Shown here one piece after another: positions 53,260 through 63,520 of a DNA stretch of 64,000 bases. The notes beneath the pieces are model-generated. The model saw only the letters and a program-made list of their open reading frames with translations, made no database searches and was not told where the DNA came from. The stretch is from Muribaculaceae bacterium Isolate-036 (Harlan) (GTDB lineage Bacteria; Bacteroidota; Bacteroidia; Bacteroidales; Muribaculaceae). A program made the translations under genes and the position numbers. Position 1 is the stretch's first letter, and each line of letters starts with the position of its first letter. Location: positions 1-64,000 of the forward strand of contig RIAY01000002.1 of NCBI GenBank assembly GCA_003833075.1, read 5' to 3'.

Positions 53260-55668
53260 ATGTTGAAAATTCGCGCATTTATAATAACTGTAATATCAAT
53301 TATATCTTCATTGTCATTGTTTTCCGAGAATGTGAAGATTTCAGGAAAGATTGTAGACAATGAAGACAAGCCTGTCGAGTTTGCCACAATACGGGTGGCT
53401 GGAACAGCTATTGGCACCAATTCGGATCTTAAAGGACAGTATAGCCTCTCTGTGGCACGCAAAGACACATTGGAACTTATCTATAGTTGCATAGGTTTCA
53501 AAACCGTCAATCATAAGCTGATAAATCCCAAAGGCGACCTGACGCTGAATGTACGTATGTATCCCAACGATGTTGAACTCAAGGAACTTGAAGTGCTTGG
53601 ATTCAAGAATAATATCAACGGGATGCAGAGTTTCAACACTGAAAGCTTCAAACTTTCTCCTGATGTGTCAGGAGGAAGTGTGGAGGCAATGATTTCCACT
53701 ATGCCCGGTGTGAACTCATCGAATGAACTGAGTTCGCAATATTCGGTAAGAGGCGGGTCGTTTGACGAAAATTCCGTATATATCAACGGAATAGAGATCT
53801 ATCGTCCGCAGCTTGTACGTGCGGGTCAGCAGGAAGGACTCAGTATTATTAACCCGGACATGGTGGGAAACCTCAAATTCTCATCGGGAGGTTTTCCGGC
53901 GCGTTACGATGATAAAATGTCGTCGGCACTCGATATAACTTATCGAGAGCCTGAAGCGTTCGAGGGAGCGGTTTCAGCAAGTCTTATGGGAGCATCCCTC
54001 ACAATCGGTCAAAATTCAGGTAAATTCTCGCAATTACATGGACTGAGATTCAAGAAAAACAATTCTTTACTATCCTCAATGGATACCAAAGGGGAGTATG
54101 ACCCCACTTATTTCGATTATCAGACCAATCTCAATCTCAAACCGAATGAGCGATGGACTTTTAATTTTCTTGGGAACATATCGCTCAATCATTATAATTT
54201 TACGCCTCATGACCGTGAAACAACGTTCGGAACAGCTCAGGATGTAAAGCATTTCAAAGTATATTTCGATGGCAGGGAACGCGACAAGTTTGAGACATTC
54301 TTAGGTTCAGTGTCCGCATTGTACCGCCATAACCGCGCCACGAGTTTCATGGTCGGTGCGTCTGGCTTTCTTACAAACGAACTGGTTTCGTATGACATAT
54401 CGGGAGAATACTGGCTTAATCAGGCTGGTACTTCCGGCAGCGAGGGAATCGGCGGAGAACTCGGTGTCGGAAAATATATGGAGCATTCGCGCAACAGATT
54501 GAAAGCCTCTGTATTCCGGTTGTTTATAAAAGGAGAGACGCGCATAAAGGGGAACCATATCTCATATGGCGTGGATTACAGACGAGAGAGTTTCCGCGAC
54601 CGCACAAAAGAATGGGAATGGCGTGATTCGGCAGGATATTCATTGCCGACATTACCTGATGGCGTGCATCTTGTCTATAACCTTTATTCCAATCATAACC
54701 TTGCCGCCAATAGAGTTTCCGCCTACGCTGAAGACGCATATTATATCGATACCGACAAAGCCTATATGACAATTAACGGAGGTGTAAGATTATCATATTG
54801 GGATTTCAACAAAGAATTCTTAGTCTCTCCCCGCGTGAATTTCTCAATGACACCAACGGGCAGCAGCTTCAATTTCCGCGCCGCAGCCGGACTCTATTAC
54901 CAGTCTCCGTTTTATAAGGAATTCAGAAAGAGCGTTACGGATTCAGAGGGGAACCATGCGATAGAACTGAACAGCGACATAAAGTCACCGAGAAGTCTTC
55001 ATTTCATTGTCGGAACCGATTATACATTCCGGGCGATGAACCGACCCTTCAAACTCACCGGAGAGGTGTATTATAAAAACATGTCGAACCTGATATCATA
55101 TGAATATGACAATCTGAAAGTAAATTATTCAGGAGTCAATGATTCCAAAGGGTTTGTCACGGGACTCGACCTTAAACTTTTCGGTCAGTTTGTGGAAGGC
55201 TCGGATTCCTGGCTCAGTTTCTCTCTGATGAAGACACAGCAGACTCTTGATGGAAAGAAAGTGCCGCTTCCGAGCGACCAACGGTATTCGGTGAGTCTGT
55301 ATTTTACTGATTATTTCCCTAAATTTCCGAAACTTAAATTCAGTCTGCGAGGCATTTTTGCTGACGGACTCACAATGACCGCACCCCACAGGAGTCGCGC
55401 TGAGTCTTATTTTCGCGCTCCCGCCTACAAACGACTGGACATAGGTGTCAGCTATCAGCTTGTAGGTGCACCGACAAATGGGGTGCGCCCCTATAACATA
55501 TGGCGCCATTTTCGCAGCGTCGTTTTGGGTCTTGACTGTTTCAACTTACTTGACATAAGCAATGTCAGCAGCTATTATTGGGTCACTGATGTAAACAATA
55601 TACAGTATGCCGTCCCGAACTATTTGACACGTCGCCAGTTCAATGTCCGCCTGTCGGTTGAATTCTAA
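53260..55668 (+). CDS. TonB-dependent receptor with carboxypeptidase-like N-terminal domain
   Basis: 802 residues with an N-terminal signal-like helix (about 1-22). A CarboxypepD_reg-like domain follows (about 26-105: KISGKIVDNEDKPVEFATIRV, GQYSL). The plug domain has SSQYSVRGGSFDENSVYINGIEIYRP, and the barrel runs to the C-terminal FNVRLSVEF (terminal Phe). The barrel is 22-stranded by family. There is no SusD partner and no sigma/anti-sigma pair next door, so it is not a typical PUL receptor. Substrate unknown. It would depend on TonB/ExbBD such as the cluster at 12809-16146. Confidence 0.93.
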   Translation: MLKIRAFIITVISIISSLSLFSENVKISGKIVDNEDKPVEFATIRVAGTAIGTNSDLKGQYSLSVARKDTLELIYSCIGFKTVNHKLINPKGDLTLNVRMYPNDVELKELEVLGFKNNINGMQSFNTESFKLSPDVSGGSVEAMISTMPGVNSSNELSSQYSVRGGSFDENSVYINGIEIYRPQLVRAGQQEGLSIINPDMVGNLKFSSGGFPARYDDKMSSALDITYREPEAFEGAVSASLMGASLTIGQNSGKFSQLHGLRFKKNNSLLSSMDTKGEYDPTYFDYQTNLNLKPNERWTFNFLGNISLNHYNFTPHDRETTFGTAQDVKHFKVYFDGRERDKFETFLGSVSALYRHNRATSFMVGASGFLTNELVSYDISGEYWLNQAGTSGSEGIGGELGVGKYMEHSRNRLKASVFRLFIKGETRIKGNHISYGVDYRRESFRDRTKEWEWRDSAGYSLPTLPDGVHLVYNLYSNHNLAANRVSAYAEDAYYIDTDKAYMTINGGVRLSYWDFNKEFLVSPRVNFSMTPTGSSFNFRAAAGLYYQSPFYKEFRKSVTDSEGNHAIELNSDIKSPRSLHFIVGTDYTFRAMNRPFKLTGEVYYKNMSNLISYEYDNLKVNYSGVNDSKGFVTGLDLKLFGQFVEGSDSWLSFSLMKTQQTLDGKKVPLPSDQRYSVSLYFTDYFPKFPKLKFSLRGIFADGLTMTAPHRSRAESYFRAPAYKRLDIGVSYQLVGAPTNGVRPYNIWRHFRSVVLGLDCFNLLDISNVSSYYWVTDVNNIQYAVPNYLTRRQFNVRLSVEF

Positions 55669-55719
55669 TTTTGTTTAGACAAGTTTTCATTGATTGTGGT
55701 GAGACTTGTTCTCGCACAA

Positions 55720-56388
55720 TCATATTGAGGTAATCGAGGTATTGATGGATCTTGGGTTGCAGTGGGTCTGGAAGAGGTCGAGGGTCAGTTTTCTTAAAGC
55801 CTCAATGTCTTCGGTTTTATCGTATACGTTTATCAGCATCAGGAGGTGACTGGTTTCGGGAGTTAGCTTCGTGCGCTCTTCATCGCTTGTGGGCGTTCCG
55901 ATACCTCCGATTGCATCCCGGTATACCGGCAAGTTTTCGATATTGAGCAGACCACGTCCGATGGCATGAAACTCCTCTTCGTGATGTCCTGAATCAAGTG
56001 TAAGGACTTCACCAACAATCTTGTCCGCATCAAAGCCGCCGATGCTGTGTCCTGTTTTCATGGATAGCAGATTTATGAAATCTATAAGGGTTGTGAGGCG
56101 GTATAACCCTTTGCCGTTTACTGCCCGTCGGCATAGAGCCTCAGCCGAAGGACGGTATCTGTTTGGTTCTTTACCCAATTTTTTATATGCGGCACGGGTT
56201 GCAGCGATGGCAGGACGTTTGTTGACCGACTCTAACGGCCAGTTATTCCTGATTGTCTCATTTTCTTTTTCTATGTCGAGCCATAGTGAATCCGGTGTAG
56301 GAGGATTTTCAACGGCAGCTTCTATTGCAAGCACCCTTAGTCCTGGCGCGGCATTCCTTATCTTCTCTGAAAATTTGATATGATACAT
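55720..56388 (-). CDS. Free-standing B3/B4-domain protein (PheRS beta-like)
   Basis: 222 residues matching the B3/B4 fold of the PheRS beta subunit. Segments include PAIAATRAAYKKLGKEPNRYRPSAEALCRRAVNGKGLYRL and IDFINLLSMKTGHSIGGFD, which are typical of stand-alone B3/4 proteins. In PheRS this domain hydrolyses mischarged Tyr-tRNA; a role here as an editing or quality-control factor is inference. It is a lone gene between the TonB-dependent receptor and hisS. A -7 element lies at 56436-56429. Confidence 0.85.
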   Translation of the reverse strand: MYHIKFSEKIRNAAPGLRVLAIEAAVENPPTPDSLWLDIEKENETIRNNWPLESVNKRPAIAATRAAYKKLGKEPNRYRPSAEALCRRAVNGKGLYRLTTLIDFINLLSMKTGHSIGGFDADKIVGEVLTLDSGHHEEEFHAIGRGLLNIENLPVYRDAIGGIGTPTSDEERTKLTPETSHLLMLINVYDKTEDIEALRKLTLDLFQTHCNPRSINTSITSI

Positions 56389-56428
56389 ATATGAAAACCA
56401 ATAAACGTAAATTTGACGGATTGTTATG

Positions 56429-56436
56429 CAAAATTA
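56429..56436 (-). promoter_or_regulatory. Likely -7 element for the B3/4 gene
   Basis: TAATTTTG on the minus strand, 41 bp upstream of the start. No exact -33 box. Confidence 0.45.
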
Positions 56437-56513
56437 ATATTTATGTTTTAAAAATGTCAAGAACTTTTTGTAAATTCGCGTAAATATTCAAACAGCTAAT
56501 AAACCGCGATAAA

Positions 56514-57875
56514 ATGGCTCAGAAACCCAGCATTCCCAAAGGAACCCGCGACTTCTCTCCGATTGAGATGGCGCGTCGCAACTATATCTTCGATACAATC
56601 AAGCAGGCTTTCAAACTTTTTGGCTACAAGCAGATTGAGACCCCAGCCATGGAAAACCTGTCAACATTGATGGGTAAATATGGAGAGGAAGGAGATAAAC
56701 TTCTATTTAAAATCCTTAATTCAGGAGATTGCCTGAAGTCTATCTCAAATGAGGAAATAGAGGAACGCAACGTTCCACATCTTGCCAGCAAAATGTGCGA
56801 GAAGGGACTTCGCTATGACCTTACTGTGCCGTTCGCGCGTTTTGTGGTTCAGCACCGCAATGACCTTCAGATGCCGTTCAAACGATTTCAGATTCAGCCT
56901 GTATGGCGGGCTGACCGTCCGCAGAAAGGGCGTTACCGTGAGTTTTACCAATGTGACGCAGATGTTGTAGGTTCGGATTCTCTAAATAATGAAATTGAAT
57001 TGCTGTCGCTTATTGATACTGTGTTCGCCAATCTTGGGATAAATATAGCAATCAAGGTAAACAACCGCAAGATACTGAGCGGTATAGCCGAGACGCTCGG
57101 TGCATCGGACAAGATTGTGGATATAACCGTAGCAATCGACAAAATTGACAAAATAGGCATCGACAATGTGAATGCCGAGCTTCGCGAGAAGGGTCTGACG
57201 GAAGAAGCCATAGAGAAGTTGCGTCCGATTCTTGAAATGAATGGCAGCAATGACGATAAACTCGCAGTGATGGCTGATATTCTGAAAAATTCAGAAGAGG
57301 GTATCAAAGGTGTGGATGAGATGCGTCAGGTTCTCGCCGGAATCGAAGCGTTAGGTCACAAGTGTGTGGTAGAAGCAGATCTGTCGCTTGCGCGCGGTCT
57401 CAACTATTACACCGGAACGATAATAGAAGTCAAGGCTCTTGATGTTGCCATAGGCAGCATAACAGGAGGCGGACGTTACGACAATCTCACCGGTGTGTTC
57501 GGAATGCCCGGACTGTCGGGTGTCGGCATATCGTTTGGCGCAGACAGAATCTATGATGTTATGAATCAGCTGGACCTGTATCCAGATGAGATTTCGGAAT
57601 CGGTGAAGGTGATGTTTGTGAATTTCGGTGAGGCAGAAGCCTTGCAGTCTATGAAATATGTAAAAGAACTGCGTGATGCCGGAATTGCGGCTCAACTTTA
57701 TCCTGATGCGGCGAAGTTGAAGAAGCAGATGGCGCTTGCCGATGCCGAGAAGATACCGTTTGTAGCCATAGTCGGAGAAAGCGAACTTGAAGATGGTTCC
57801 ATCATGCTTAAAAATATGGTCTCCGGCACCCAGGAAAAGATGACGGTTTCCGATGTCATATCCATTTTCAAATGA
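56514..57875 (+). CDS. hisS: Histidyl-tRNA synthetase
   Basis: Class II synthetase of 453 residues. Motifs: [10 protein letters not shown] near the N-terminus, motif 2 [30 protein letters not shown], the histidine-binding [15 protein letters not shown], motif 3 [13 protein letters not shown], and a C-terminal anticodon-binding domain (about 365-453). It is the first gene of a pair, and its stop overlaps the start of the following unknown gene by 4 bp. Confidence 0.96.
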   Translation: MAQKPSIPKGTRDFSPIEMARRNYIFDTIKQAFKLFGYKQIETPAMENLSTLMGKYGEEGDKLLFKILNSGDCLKSISNEEIEERNVPHLASKMCEKGLRYDLTVPFARFVVQHRNDLQMPFKRFQIQPVWRADRPQKGRYREFYQCDADVVGSDSLNNEIELLSLIDTVFANLGINIAIKVNNRKILSGIAETLGASDKIVDITVAIDKIDKIGIDNVNAELREKGLTEEAIEKLRPILEMNGSNDDKLAVMADILKNSEEGIKGVDEMRQVLAGIEALGHKCVVEADLSLARGLNYYTGTIIEVKALDVAIGSITGGGRYDNLTGVFGMPGLSGVGISFGADRIYDVMNQLDLYPDEISESVKVMFVNFGEAEALQSMKYVKELRDAGIAAQLYPDAAKLKKQMALADAEKIPFVAIVGESELEDGSIMLKNMVSGTQEKMTVSDVISIFK

Positions 57876-59077
57876 AAGGAATGGAAACGCTGGATATAAG
57901 GGATTTTATGTTCAGGCAACCGGACTTCCCCCGACAGTCGCCGACTGACAGGTTTTATTTTGATGTTGCCTGCTGTCTGCTTGAAAAATATAATGATTCA
58001 GTTATAGGGCAGGAGTTGCCGGAAGGCACAGGCAAGCGTTTTGCGATGTGTCTGTCTGGTTATTTTCAGGATATCATAGCCGATGCGGGCATCTGGCGTT
58101 CGTTTGTAGATGCCAACAGACGTATGTACGGATATTCGGTTCCGTTTCAAGACGACACTGACGAATATGTCGATTATGAACTGAATGCCGAGGATGTCAG
58201 ATTCCTGACGTGGTATGTAATAGCAATGTCTTGCGAGGAGAAACGGCAGATTTATCCTCATGACGAAAAAATAATGGAACTCGCCTCATGTGCGTTCGAC
58301 TACCTTGAATCGATATATGAGGAGGCTCCTGAACCGGAAGGGTACAATCTCGCGAGAGGACTGGAATTGAATGACCCCGAGGACAAGGAAGCCATATATC
58401 ATTTCGGGTCATGGCTTTTTCTGCATTGTTATCTTATGACTCCGGCATTCGGGCTTACATTGACTGAGATAATGTCAGATCCGGAACTGATGCAAAGCGA
58501 TGATGTGACAAAGCTCCACAATCGCATGGAGAGATCGATGATGGAAGACCCGACAGGTCCGCTCGCTTTTTTTATACCCGAGTGGCTCCAGCTTATTCTG
58601 GAGGGAAAACTTCCGTCTGAAAGAGTGTCAGACAAGGGTGTTCATCCCTATTATGAGAAATTTATCGCAGCTACAGGAGGCAAGCGGATTCAGTACTTCA
58701 AAGACTATGAAGAGATGAACCGGTTCTTTATCGACAGCATGGGCTGGGATAAAAATCAGGAACACCTTCCGGTATTGAAAAATGATTGTGATTTTGTTGT
58801 TCTTGTGAATCCCCGGCGAGGAATGCTTGTTGCCCGTAATGCCGCGAGATGCATAGCTGATCCGGACAATCCTTTATATGACCGCGGCTATGCGAGGAGA
58901 AACGCATTTGATTTTCTGACTGTCAGAGGGAGATGTCCTGCGGATCTTGTGAAATTCGCGTTTGAAAACCATTGGCTGCCTGATGCGGTATTTCCGGGAA
59001 CCGACGATAACTCTCTCGTGGAGAGGAATCATGATTTCATTGCAAGATGCTATCTTCAGCAGTATTACAGGGATTAG
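57872..59077 (+). CDS. Conserved-looking protein of unknown function coupled to hisS
   Basis: 401 residues with no signal peptide or membrane segment, acidic ([28 protein letters not shown]), predicted helix-rich. Its central [20 protein letters not shown] and the C-terminal [22 protein letters not shown], then [24 protein letters not shown], are its most motif-like parts. I do not recognise a family. The 4-bp overlap (ATGA) with hisS means translational coupling. The strict end at a bidirectional terminator supports a genuine gene. Confidence 0.8.
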   Translation: MKGMETLDIRDFMFRQPDFPRQSPTDRFYFDVACCLLEKYNDSVIGQELPEGTGKRFAMCLSGYFQDIIADAGIWRSFVDANRRMYGYSVPFQDDTDEYVDYELNAEDVRFLTWYVIAMSCEEKRQIYPHDEKIMELASCAFDYLESIYEEAPEPEGYNLARGLELNDPEDKEAIYHFGSWLFLHCYLMTPAFGLTLTEIMSDPELMQSDDVTKLHNRMERSMMEDPTGPLAFFIPEWLQLILEGKLPSERVSDKGVHPYYEKFIAATGGKRIQYFKDYEEMNRFFIDSMGWDKNQEHLPVLKNDCDFVVLVNPRRGMLVARNAARCIADPDNPLYDRGYARRNAFDFLTVRGRCPADLVKFAFENHWLPDAVFPGTDDNSLVERNHDFIARCYLQQYYRD

Positions 59078-59126
59078 ATATCCGCTCGGCAAATTCATAA
59101 TCATAGTATATAATCATAATGGTATA

Positions 59127-59166
59127 AAAAGCAAAAGCTTCCGTATCAGCGGAAGCTTTTGCTTTT
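59127..59166. terminator. Bidirectional terminator, perfect 17-bp stem
   Basis: Stem aaaagcaaaagcttccg (59127-59143) with exact complement at 59150-59166 and a 6-base loop. It serves the plus-strand hisS pair and the minus-strand glycosyltransferase, whose stop codon (59146) lies within it. The glycosyltransferase's final codons are therefore part of the terminator. Confidence 0.9.
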
Positions 59167-59880
59167 GAATATGCTGCCGAGTTTCAGTTGTATCACTCCA
59201 AATACGGCTTCTCCAAAGATTGAAGAATTCATTTTTGACGTGCCCAGCTGCCTGTTGACAAATACGATGGGCACTTCTACAATTTTGAATTTCTTGAAAT
59301 GAGTCTTGAACTTCATTTCTATCTGGAAAGCATACCCCTTGAACTTGATTCTGTCAAGGTTTATTTCTTCAAGCACACGCCGGCGATAACAAACGAATCC
59401 TGCCGTGGCATCGCGGAGTTTCATGCCCGTTATCATCCTAACGTAGACTGAGGCGAAATAAGACATAAGAACACGTCCCATGGGCCAGTTCACAACGTTC
59501 ACCCCCGACACATATCGCGAGCCTATCGCCATATCGGCGCCATTGTCTTTGCAGGCGTGATACAGTCTGGGAAGGTCATCGGGATTGTGTGAGAAATCGG
59601 CATCCATCTCAATCATATACTGATAGCCACGGGATAATGCCCATTTGAAACCATGTATGTATGCTGTGCCGAGTCCGAGTTTGCCGGTGCGACATTCCAT
59701 ATTTACCCTGCCGGGATATTGCTCTATCTTCTTTCTGACCGCATTCTGTGTGCCATCGGGCGATGCATCGTCAATCACGAGAATATCGAATCCATCGGGC
59801 AATGCAAGCACCGCGTCTATGATATTTGAGATATTCTCTATTTCGTTATATGTTGGAATAATTACAAGAACGTCGCTCAT
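59146..59880 (-). CDS. Polyprenol-phosphate mannosyltransferase-like glycosyltransferase (GT2)
   Basis: 244-residue GT-A fold enzyme similar to the DPM1/Ppm type: VIIPTYNEIENISNII at the start, VIDDASPDGTQNAV, EMDADFSHNPDDLPRLYH (metal-binding DxD) and GSRYVSGVNVVNWP. No C-terminal membrane helices, so it is the short single-domain form. It likely makes a polyprenyl-phosphate sugar donor at the inner membrane. Its C-terminus is encoded inside a terminator stem. A -7 element at 59911-59904 lies 24 bp upstream. Confidence 0.92.
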   Translation of the reverse strand: MSDVLVIIPTYNEIENISNIIDAVLALPDGFDILVIDDASPDGTQNAVRKKIEQYPGRVNMECRTGKLGLGTAYIHGFKWALSRGYQYMIEMDADFSHNPDDLPRLYHACKDNGADMAIGSRYVSGVNVVNWPMGRVLMSYFASVYVRMITGMKLRDATAGFVCYRRRVLEEINLDRIKFKGYAFQIEMKFKTHFKKFKIVEVPIVFVNRQLGTSKMNSSIFGEAVFGVIQLKLGSIFKSKSFR

Positions 59881-59903
59881 GTTTTAAAGGAAATTGTTCT
59901 TTG

Positions 59904-59911
59904 CAAAATTA
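59904..59911 (-). promoter_or_regulatory. Likely -7 element for the glycosyltransferase gene
   Basis: TAATTTTG on the minus strand, 24 bp upstream of the start. It overlaps the 3' flank of the DUF2156 gene. No clear -33 box. Confidence 0.45.
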
Positions 59912-59917
59912 ATAAAA

Positions 59918-60865
59918 TCATGCTATTCTCAAAAGAGAATTTTCATTTAAAACAGAGATATTTTCAATGCGCTTGTTTATATACAGTGCGGGATGATAGG
60001 ATTCCTTGCTGTATCTCAGGCTTTCATCACCCATGTCTTCTTCACGGTTGAGGAAAATCACGTCAGGATGATTTTTATTTATCTCACGGCTCATGAAAGA
60101 TGCAAGAGCCTGATACACCCCGCGATATGTTATGTCGCCCTTCTCTACATGGCAGAAAAACGTGTCTCCGATTTTCTCGCCGAAAGTGTATCCGATGATT
60201 TTGCCACCGATTTTCAGGACGATTCCTTCAAAGGGGTATGAATGGAAATCTTCAAGAACCTCTAATGTCTGACAGTTTTCATACAGACATAATTCAGAAT
60301 CGTCATGCTCCGACATGAATTTCTTAGTAAAATCGGAAACCTCCCGCAGATTTGCTTCGGAAAGAGACTCTATTGAGAGATTATCATAATTATTAATAAA
60401 ATAGTTGAGGTGATTTCTCTTTTTTTCCATTTTCTTTCCCGAGAAATGCAGGAATCGTTCAATCGGATAGAGATATTCCCGGAGGCTCATATCAAAGGAA
60501 TCTGTCGTTTCCTCATCAATACTCGTTTCAGACTCTACGGGAATCAGCGCGCAGGAGTCGGGAGAGTTCCGGCAATCCTCACGTATAAGTCTCATCCATA
60601 TTTCCTGAGGAAGGCATCCTGATGGTTGGTAATATATGTTTCTTCCGGCAATAGGATCGTATCCTTTGATAAACAGAGTGTCGCCGCAGACAGCATATCT
60701 GTAACCATAGAAATCCGACCACATCAGCGTGCCGCCTATCGAGAAATCGCACGAGCGGGATGGAAATCTTGTGAAATACTTCATTAATAACGGTATATCA
60801 GCTTTTGTGACAGGCTTGAAATCCAGCCTGTCATGATCTGTATCTATGTCCAAAGTGTTTTTCAT
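59918..60865 (-). CDS. DUF2156 (phosphatidylglycerol lysyltransferase C-terminal-like) protein
   Basis: 315 residues from the chosen start MKNTLDIDTD (60865). An open frame reaches 61111 but that extension crosses the aspartate kinase start region on the other strand and has no family similarity. Segments SRSCDFSIGGTLMWSDFYGYRYAV and KKRNHLNYFINNYDNL, and a GNAT-like core (GIVLKIGGKIIGYTFGEKIGDTFFCHVEKG), match DUF2156 soluble aminoacyl-transferase-type domains. There are no membrane helices, so it is not a full MprF. Substrate unknown. Confidence 0.88.
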   Translation of the reverse strand: MKNTLDIDTDHDRLDFKPVTKADIPLLMKYFTRFPSRSCDFSIGGTLMWSDFYGYRYAVCGDTLFIKGYDPIAGRNIYYQPSGCLPQEIWMRLIREDCRNSPDSCALIPVESETSIDEETTDSFDMSLREYLYPIERFLHFSGKKMEKKRNHLNYFINNYDNLSIESLSEANLREVSDFTKKFMSEHDDSELCLYENCQTLEVLEDFHSYPFEGIVLKIGGKIIGYTFGEKIGDTFFCHVEKGDITYRGVYQALASFMSREINKNHPDVIFLNREEDMGDESLRYSKESYHPALYINKRIENISVLNENSLLRIA

Positions 60866-60933
60866 CTGTAGTGGAATTTTTTTTAAGTTAAACACCGTGG
60901 CGGCAAAATAGGTTCTGTTTGCATTTTTTTTTG

Positions 60934-60941
60934 TATTTTTG
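60934..60941 (+). promoter_or_regulatory. Likely -7 element for aspartate kinase
   Basis: TATTTTTG at 60934-60941 followed by C, giving a leader of about 50 nt with a 6-bp hairpin (tatccg at 60953, cggata at 60965). A TTTG at 60918-60921 is only 12 bp upstream, less than the usual spacing. Confidence 0.5.
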
Positions 60942-60996
60942 CAATATATGTTTATCCGCAGTGCCGGATAGGTCATAAACGTTAGATGATTTTTAG

Positions 60997-62367
60997 ATGT
61001 TGAAAGTATTGAAATTTGGTGGCACATCTGTTGGTACTGTCGAAAGTCTCCGCAATGTGAAAGCCATAGTCGAAGGGCTTGAGATCCCTGCGATAGTGGT
61101 CGTTTCGGCACTTGGTGGCTTGACCGACAGGCTTATAGCTACTGCCAAATCAGCCTCGGAAGGTAAGGAGGACTATACGGATGAAATGAAAGTGATCCGT
61201 AAGCGTCATTATGATATAATATCCGCTTTGGTTCCGGAAGAGAGGAAAGCGGAGGTTATTGCGAAAGTCGATGAATTGCTTGACCAGCTCGAAGAGCGTT
61301 ACAAGGGGCTGACACTGATACGGCTTTTGCCGGAACGCACTCTGGCTGAGGTCGTGAGTTTCGGAGAGCGGATGTCTTCAGTGATAGTAGCCGCAATGCT
61401 TGAAAATGCAAGTCATCACAATTCACTTGATTTCATCAAGACAGAAAAGTGGTTCAACCGCAACATAGCTGACCGGGGATTGACGGAGAAATTGATAAAA
61501 GAAGAATTCGCGCTGCCGTTAGAGCGACATGCTGTTGCAGGCGGGTTTATTTCGACTGACCGCAACACCGGAGAAATCACGAACCTCGGCAGGGGGGGGA
61601 GTGATTACACCGCTGCTCTGATAGCCGCCGCTCTTGATGCAGATCTTCTGGAGATCTGGACAGATGTGGATGGTTTTATGACTTCCGACCCAAGGATAAT
61701 AAAAGAGGCGGCAATCATACCGAGCATGTCGTTTGTCGAAAGTATGGAATTATGTTCTTTCGGAGCCAAAGTCATATATCCACCGACGATATATCCCGTG
61801 TTTCACAAGAATATACCTATAAAGATACTTAACACGTTCAATCCTACAGCACCGGGAACACTCATTTCTGACAACGCACCCGGAAAAGGGAAGGCGAGAG
61901 GGGTGTCGTCGCTCAACAGCACATCAATGATATCCATGTCAGGTCCGTTGGCATCTAATGTTGCTGAGATAAACTCCCGTGCCTACAATGCGATGGCAAG
62001 GAACGGAATCAGTGTGTTTCTGGTCGCTCAGCCATCGGAAGAAAAAACATTCTCGATTGCTATGCCGCAGTCGGATGGTGAGAAAGCACTGGAGCAGCTG
62101 AAACTTGAGTTCTCTCCTGAAATTCAGTCGGGAGAGCTTCTTTCGATTGAAAAGACCGACGATCTGTCTGTCATTGCGGTTGTAGGCGAAGGCATAAAAA
62201 CAGCAAAGGGACTCGGAGCGCGTATCGTCGAGACGCTGCGCGGTGCGGATGTCGATGTAAAAGCGATCTCGGAAGGTGCGTCAGACACGACAGTAGCCGT
62301 AGTGCTTGAGAGTGCTAAAGTTCGTGAAGGACTGAACCTTATCCATTCACTCTGTTTTGTATCTTGA
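60997..62367 (+). CDS. Aspartate kinase, monofunctional
   Basis: 456 residues. The kinase domain has KFGGTSVGTVESL at 6-18 and GRGGSDYTAALIAAAL near 202, then TDVDGFMTSDPR. Two ACT domains follow (about 300-456), which usually bind lysine or threonine for feedback. No homoserine dehydrogenase domain is fused. It opens the lysine/threonine/methionine branch from aspartate. It is followed 18 bp later by engB. Which effector inhibits it cannot be told from sequence. Confidence 0.94.
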   Translation: MLKVLKFGGTSVGTVESLRNVKAIVEGLEIPAIVVVSALGGLTDRLIATAKSASEGKEDYTDEMKVIRKRHYDIISALVPEERKAEVIAKVDELLDQLEERYKGLTLIRLLPERTLAEVVSFGERMSSVIVAAMLENASHHNSLDFIKTEKWFNRNIADRGLTEKLIKEEFALPLERHAVAGGFISTDRNTGEITNLGRGGSDYTAALIAAALDADLLEIWTDVDGFMTSDPRIIKEAAIIPSMSFVESMELCSFGAKVIYPPTIYPVFHKNIPIKILNTFNPTAPGTLISDNAPGKGKARGVSSLNSTSMISMSGPLASNVAEINSRAYNAMARNGISVFLVAQPSEEKTFSIAMPQSDGEKALEQLKLEFSPEIQSGELLSIEKTDDLSVIAVVGEGIKTAKGLGARIVETLRGADVDVKAISEGASDTTVAVVLESAKVREGLNLIHSLCFVS

Positions 62368-62385
62368 TATATTTATTAAAATCGT

Positions 62386-63003
62386 ATGGTTATGGAAATA
62401 AAGAATATCAAATATGAGATAAGCAACGAGAATCCGCACAAATGTCCTGCGACAGATGTGCCGGAATATGCTTTTATAGGAAGATCCAATGTTGGCAAAT
62501 CGTCTCTTATCAATATGCTCGGCAGAAGCAAAAGTCTTGCCAAAACCTCGCAGAAACCGGGAAAAACGTTGCTTATCAATCATTTCAAGGTTGATAACGG
62601 TGAATGGTATCTTGTTGACCTTCCCGGATACGGCTATGCAGCCAGAGGAAAAGAGCAGAGGGAGAAACTTTCAAAAATTATCAAAGGTTATATACTTGAG
62701 CGCGCGCAGCTGACATCCCTTTTTGTGCTAATTGACATCAGACATGAGCCACAGAAAGTCGACATTGAGTTTCTTGACTGGCTCGGGGATAATGGAGTTC
62801 CATTTTCGATCATATTCACAAAGGCAGACAAGCTCGGTTCTGTGGCTGGTCAGCGAAATGTGGAGGCATATAAAAAAGAGCTTCTGAAAAGATGGGAAGA
62901 ACTGCCGCCTGTGTTTGTGACATCTTCCGAAAAGGGGACAGGACGGCAGGAGTTGCTTGATTATATATATTCAATAAATCAGGAAATAAGTAAAACGGAA
63001 TAA
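62386..63003 (+). CDS. engB: EngB (YsxC/YihA) ribosome-biogenesis GTPase
   Basis: 205-residue small GTPase for 50S assembly. G-motifs: [12 protein letters not shown] (P-loop), [11 protein letters not shown] (switch I), [14 protein letters not shown] (G3, EngB-specific), TKADKL (G4) and [13 protein letters not shown] (G5). Length fits. The ORF begins MVMEIKN; the second Met (62392) may be the real start. It follows the aspartate kinase by 18 bp and precedes a gtrA gene by 12 bp. Confidence 0.95.
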   Translation: MVMEIKNIKYEISNENPHKCPATDVPEYAFIGRSNVGKSSLINMLGRSKSLAKTSQKPGKTLLINHFKVDNGEWYLVDLPGYGYAARGKEQREKLSKIIKGYILERAQLTSLFVLIDIRHEPQKVDIEFLDWLGDNGVPFSIIFTKADKLGSVAGQRNVEAYKKELLKRWEELPPVFVTSSEKGTGRQELLDYIYSINQEISKTE

Positions 63004-63015
63004 AATTTCGGTATT

Positions 63016-63459
63016 ATGTCTAACCTGTTAATGAACAAAGATCAGATTTTAAGAAGTAATGACAAAAAGGCGGAGCTGATACGTTTTATTGCAGTAGGCG
63101 GTTTTGCGACAGTGCTTCAATATGGGATGTACATAGTGTTTCTCATGGCTGTCGGAACAACAGCCGTTGTTTCCACACTGATCAGTTATGCGATAAGTTT
63201 CATTGCGAATTTCTTTCTTTCAAGCTATTTCACGTTCAGGAGCAATCCGAATGCGAAGAAGGGTCTTGCATTCACCCTGAGTCATCTTATAAATATGGGA
63301 ATGCAGACCGGATTGGTTGCCATATTCAAAGGTGTCGTAGGTCCGACACTGGCGTTGTTGCCGGCATTGGCAATATGCGTGCCCGTGAATTTCATCCTTG
63401 TAAGATATGCGTTTACCGCTAAAATATTTCAAGGAAGTATAAAAAAGAAAAAAGTGTAA
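63016..63459 (+). CDS. GtrA-family membrane protein
   Basis: 147 residues with four membrane helices, matching the GtrA family (PF04138): FIAVGGFATVLQYGMYIVFL, SYAISFIANFFLSSYFTF and a C-terminal pair ending LPALAICVPVNFILVRYAF. GtrA proteins are thought to flip polyprenyl-phosphate-linked sugars. The nearby DPM1-like transferase (59146-59880) is a plausible partner but is on the other strand. It is 12 bp after engB. Confidence 0.9.
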   Translation: MSNLLMNKDQILRSNDKKAELIRFIAVGGFATVLQYGMYIVFLMAVGTTAVVSTLISYAISFIANFFLSSYFTFRSNPNAKKGLAFTLSHLINMGMQTGLVAIFKGVVGPTLALLPALAICVPVNFILVRYAFTAKIFQGSIKKKKV

Positions 63460-63520
63460 TCTTTTTCTTTGAGTATCTTGTATAAATAGTTGAACATAGT
63501 TAAGTAAACCAAGTCAAAAT

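Noticed and set aside
60866..61111. 82-codon N-terminal extension of the DUF2156 gene
   Set aside because: It overlaps the aspartate kinase start and promoter on the opposite strand, and the family begins at MKNTLDI (60865).
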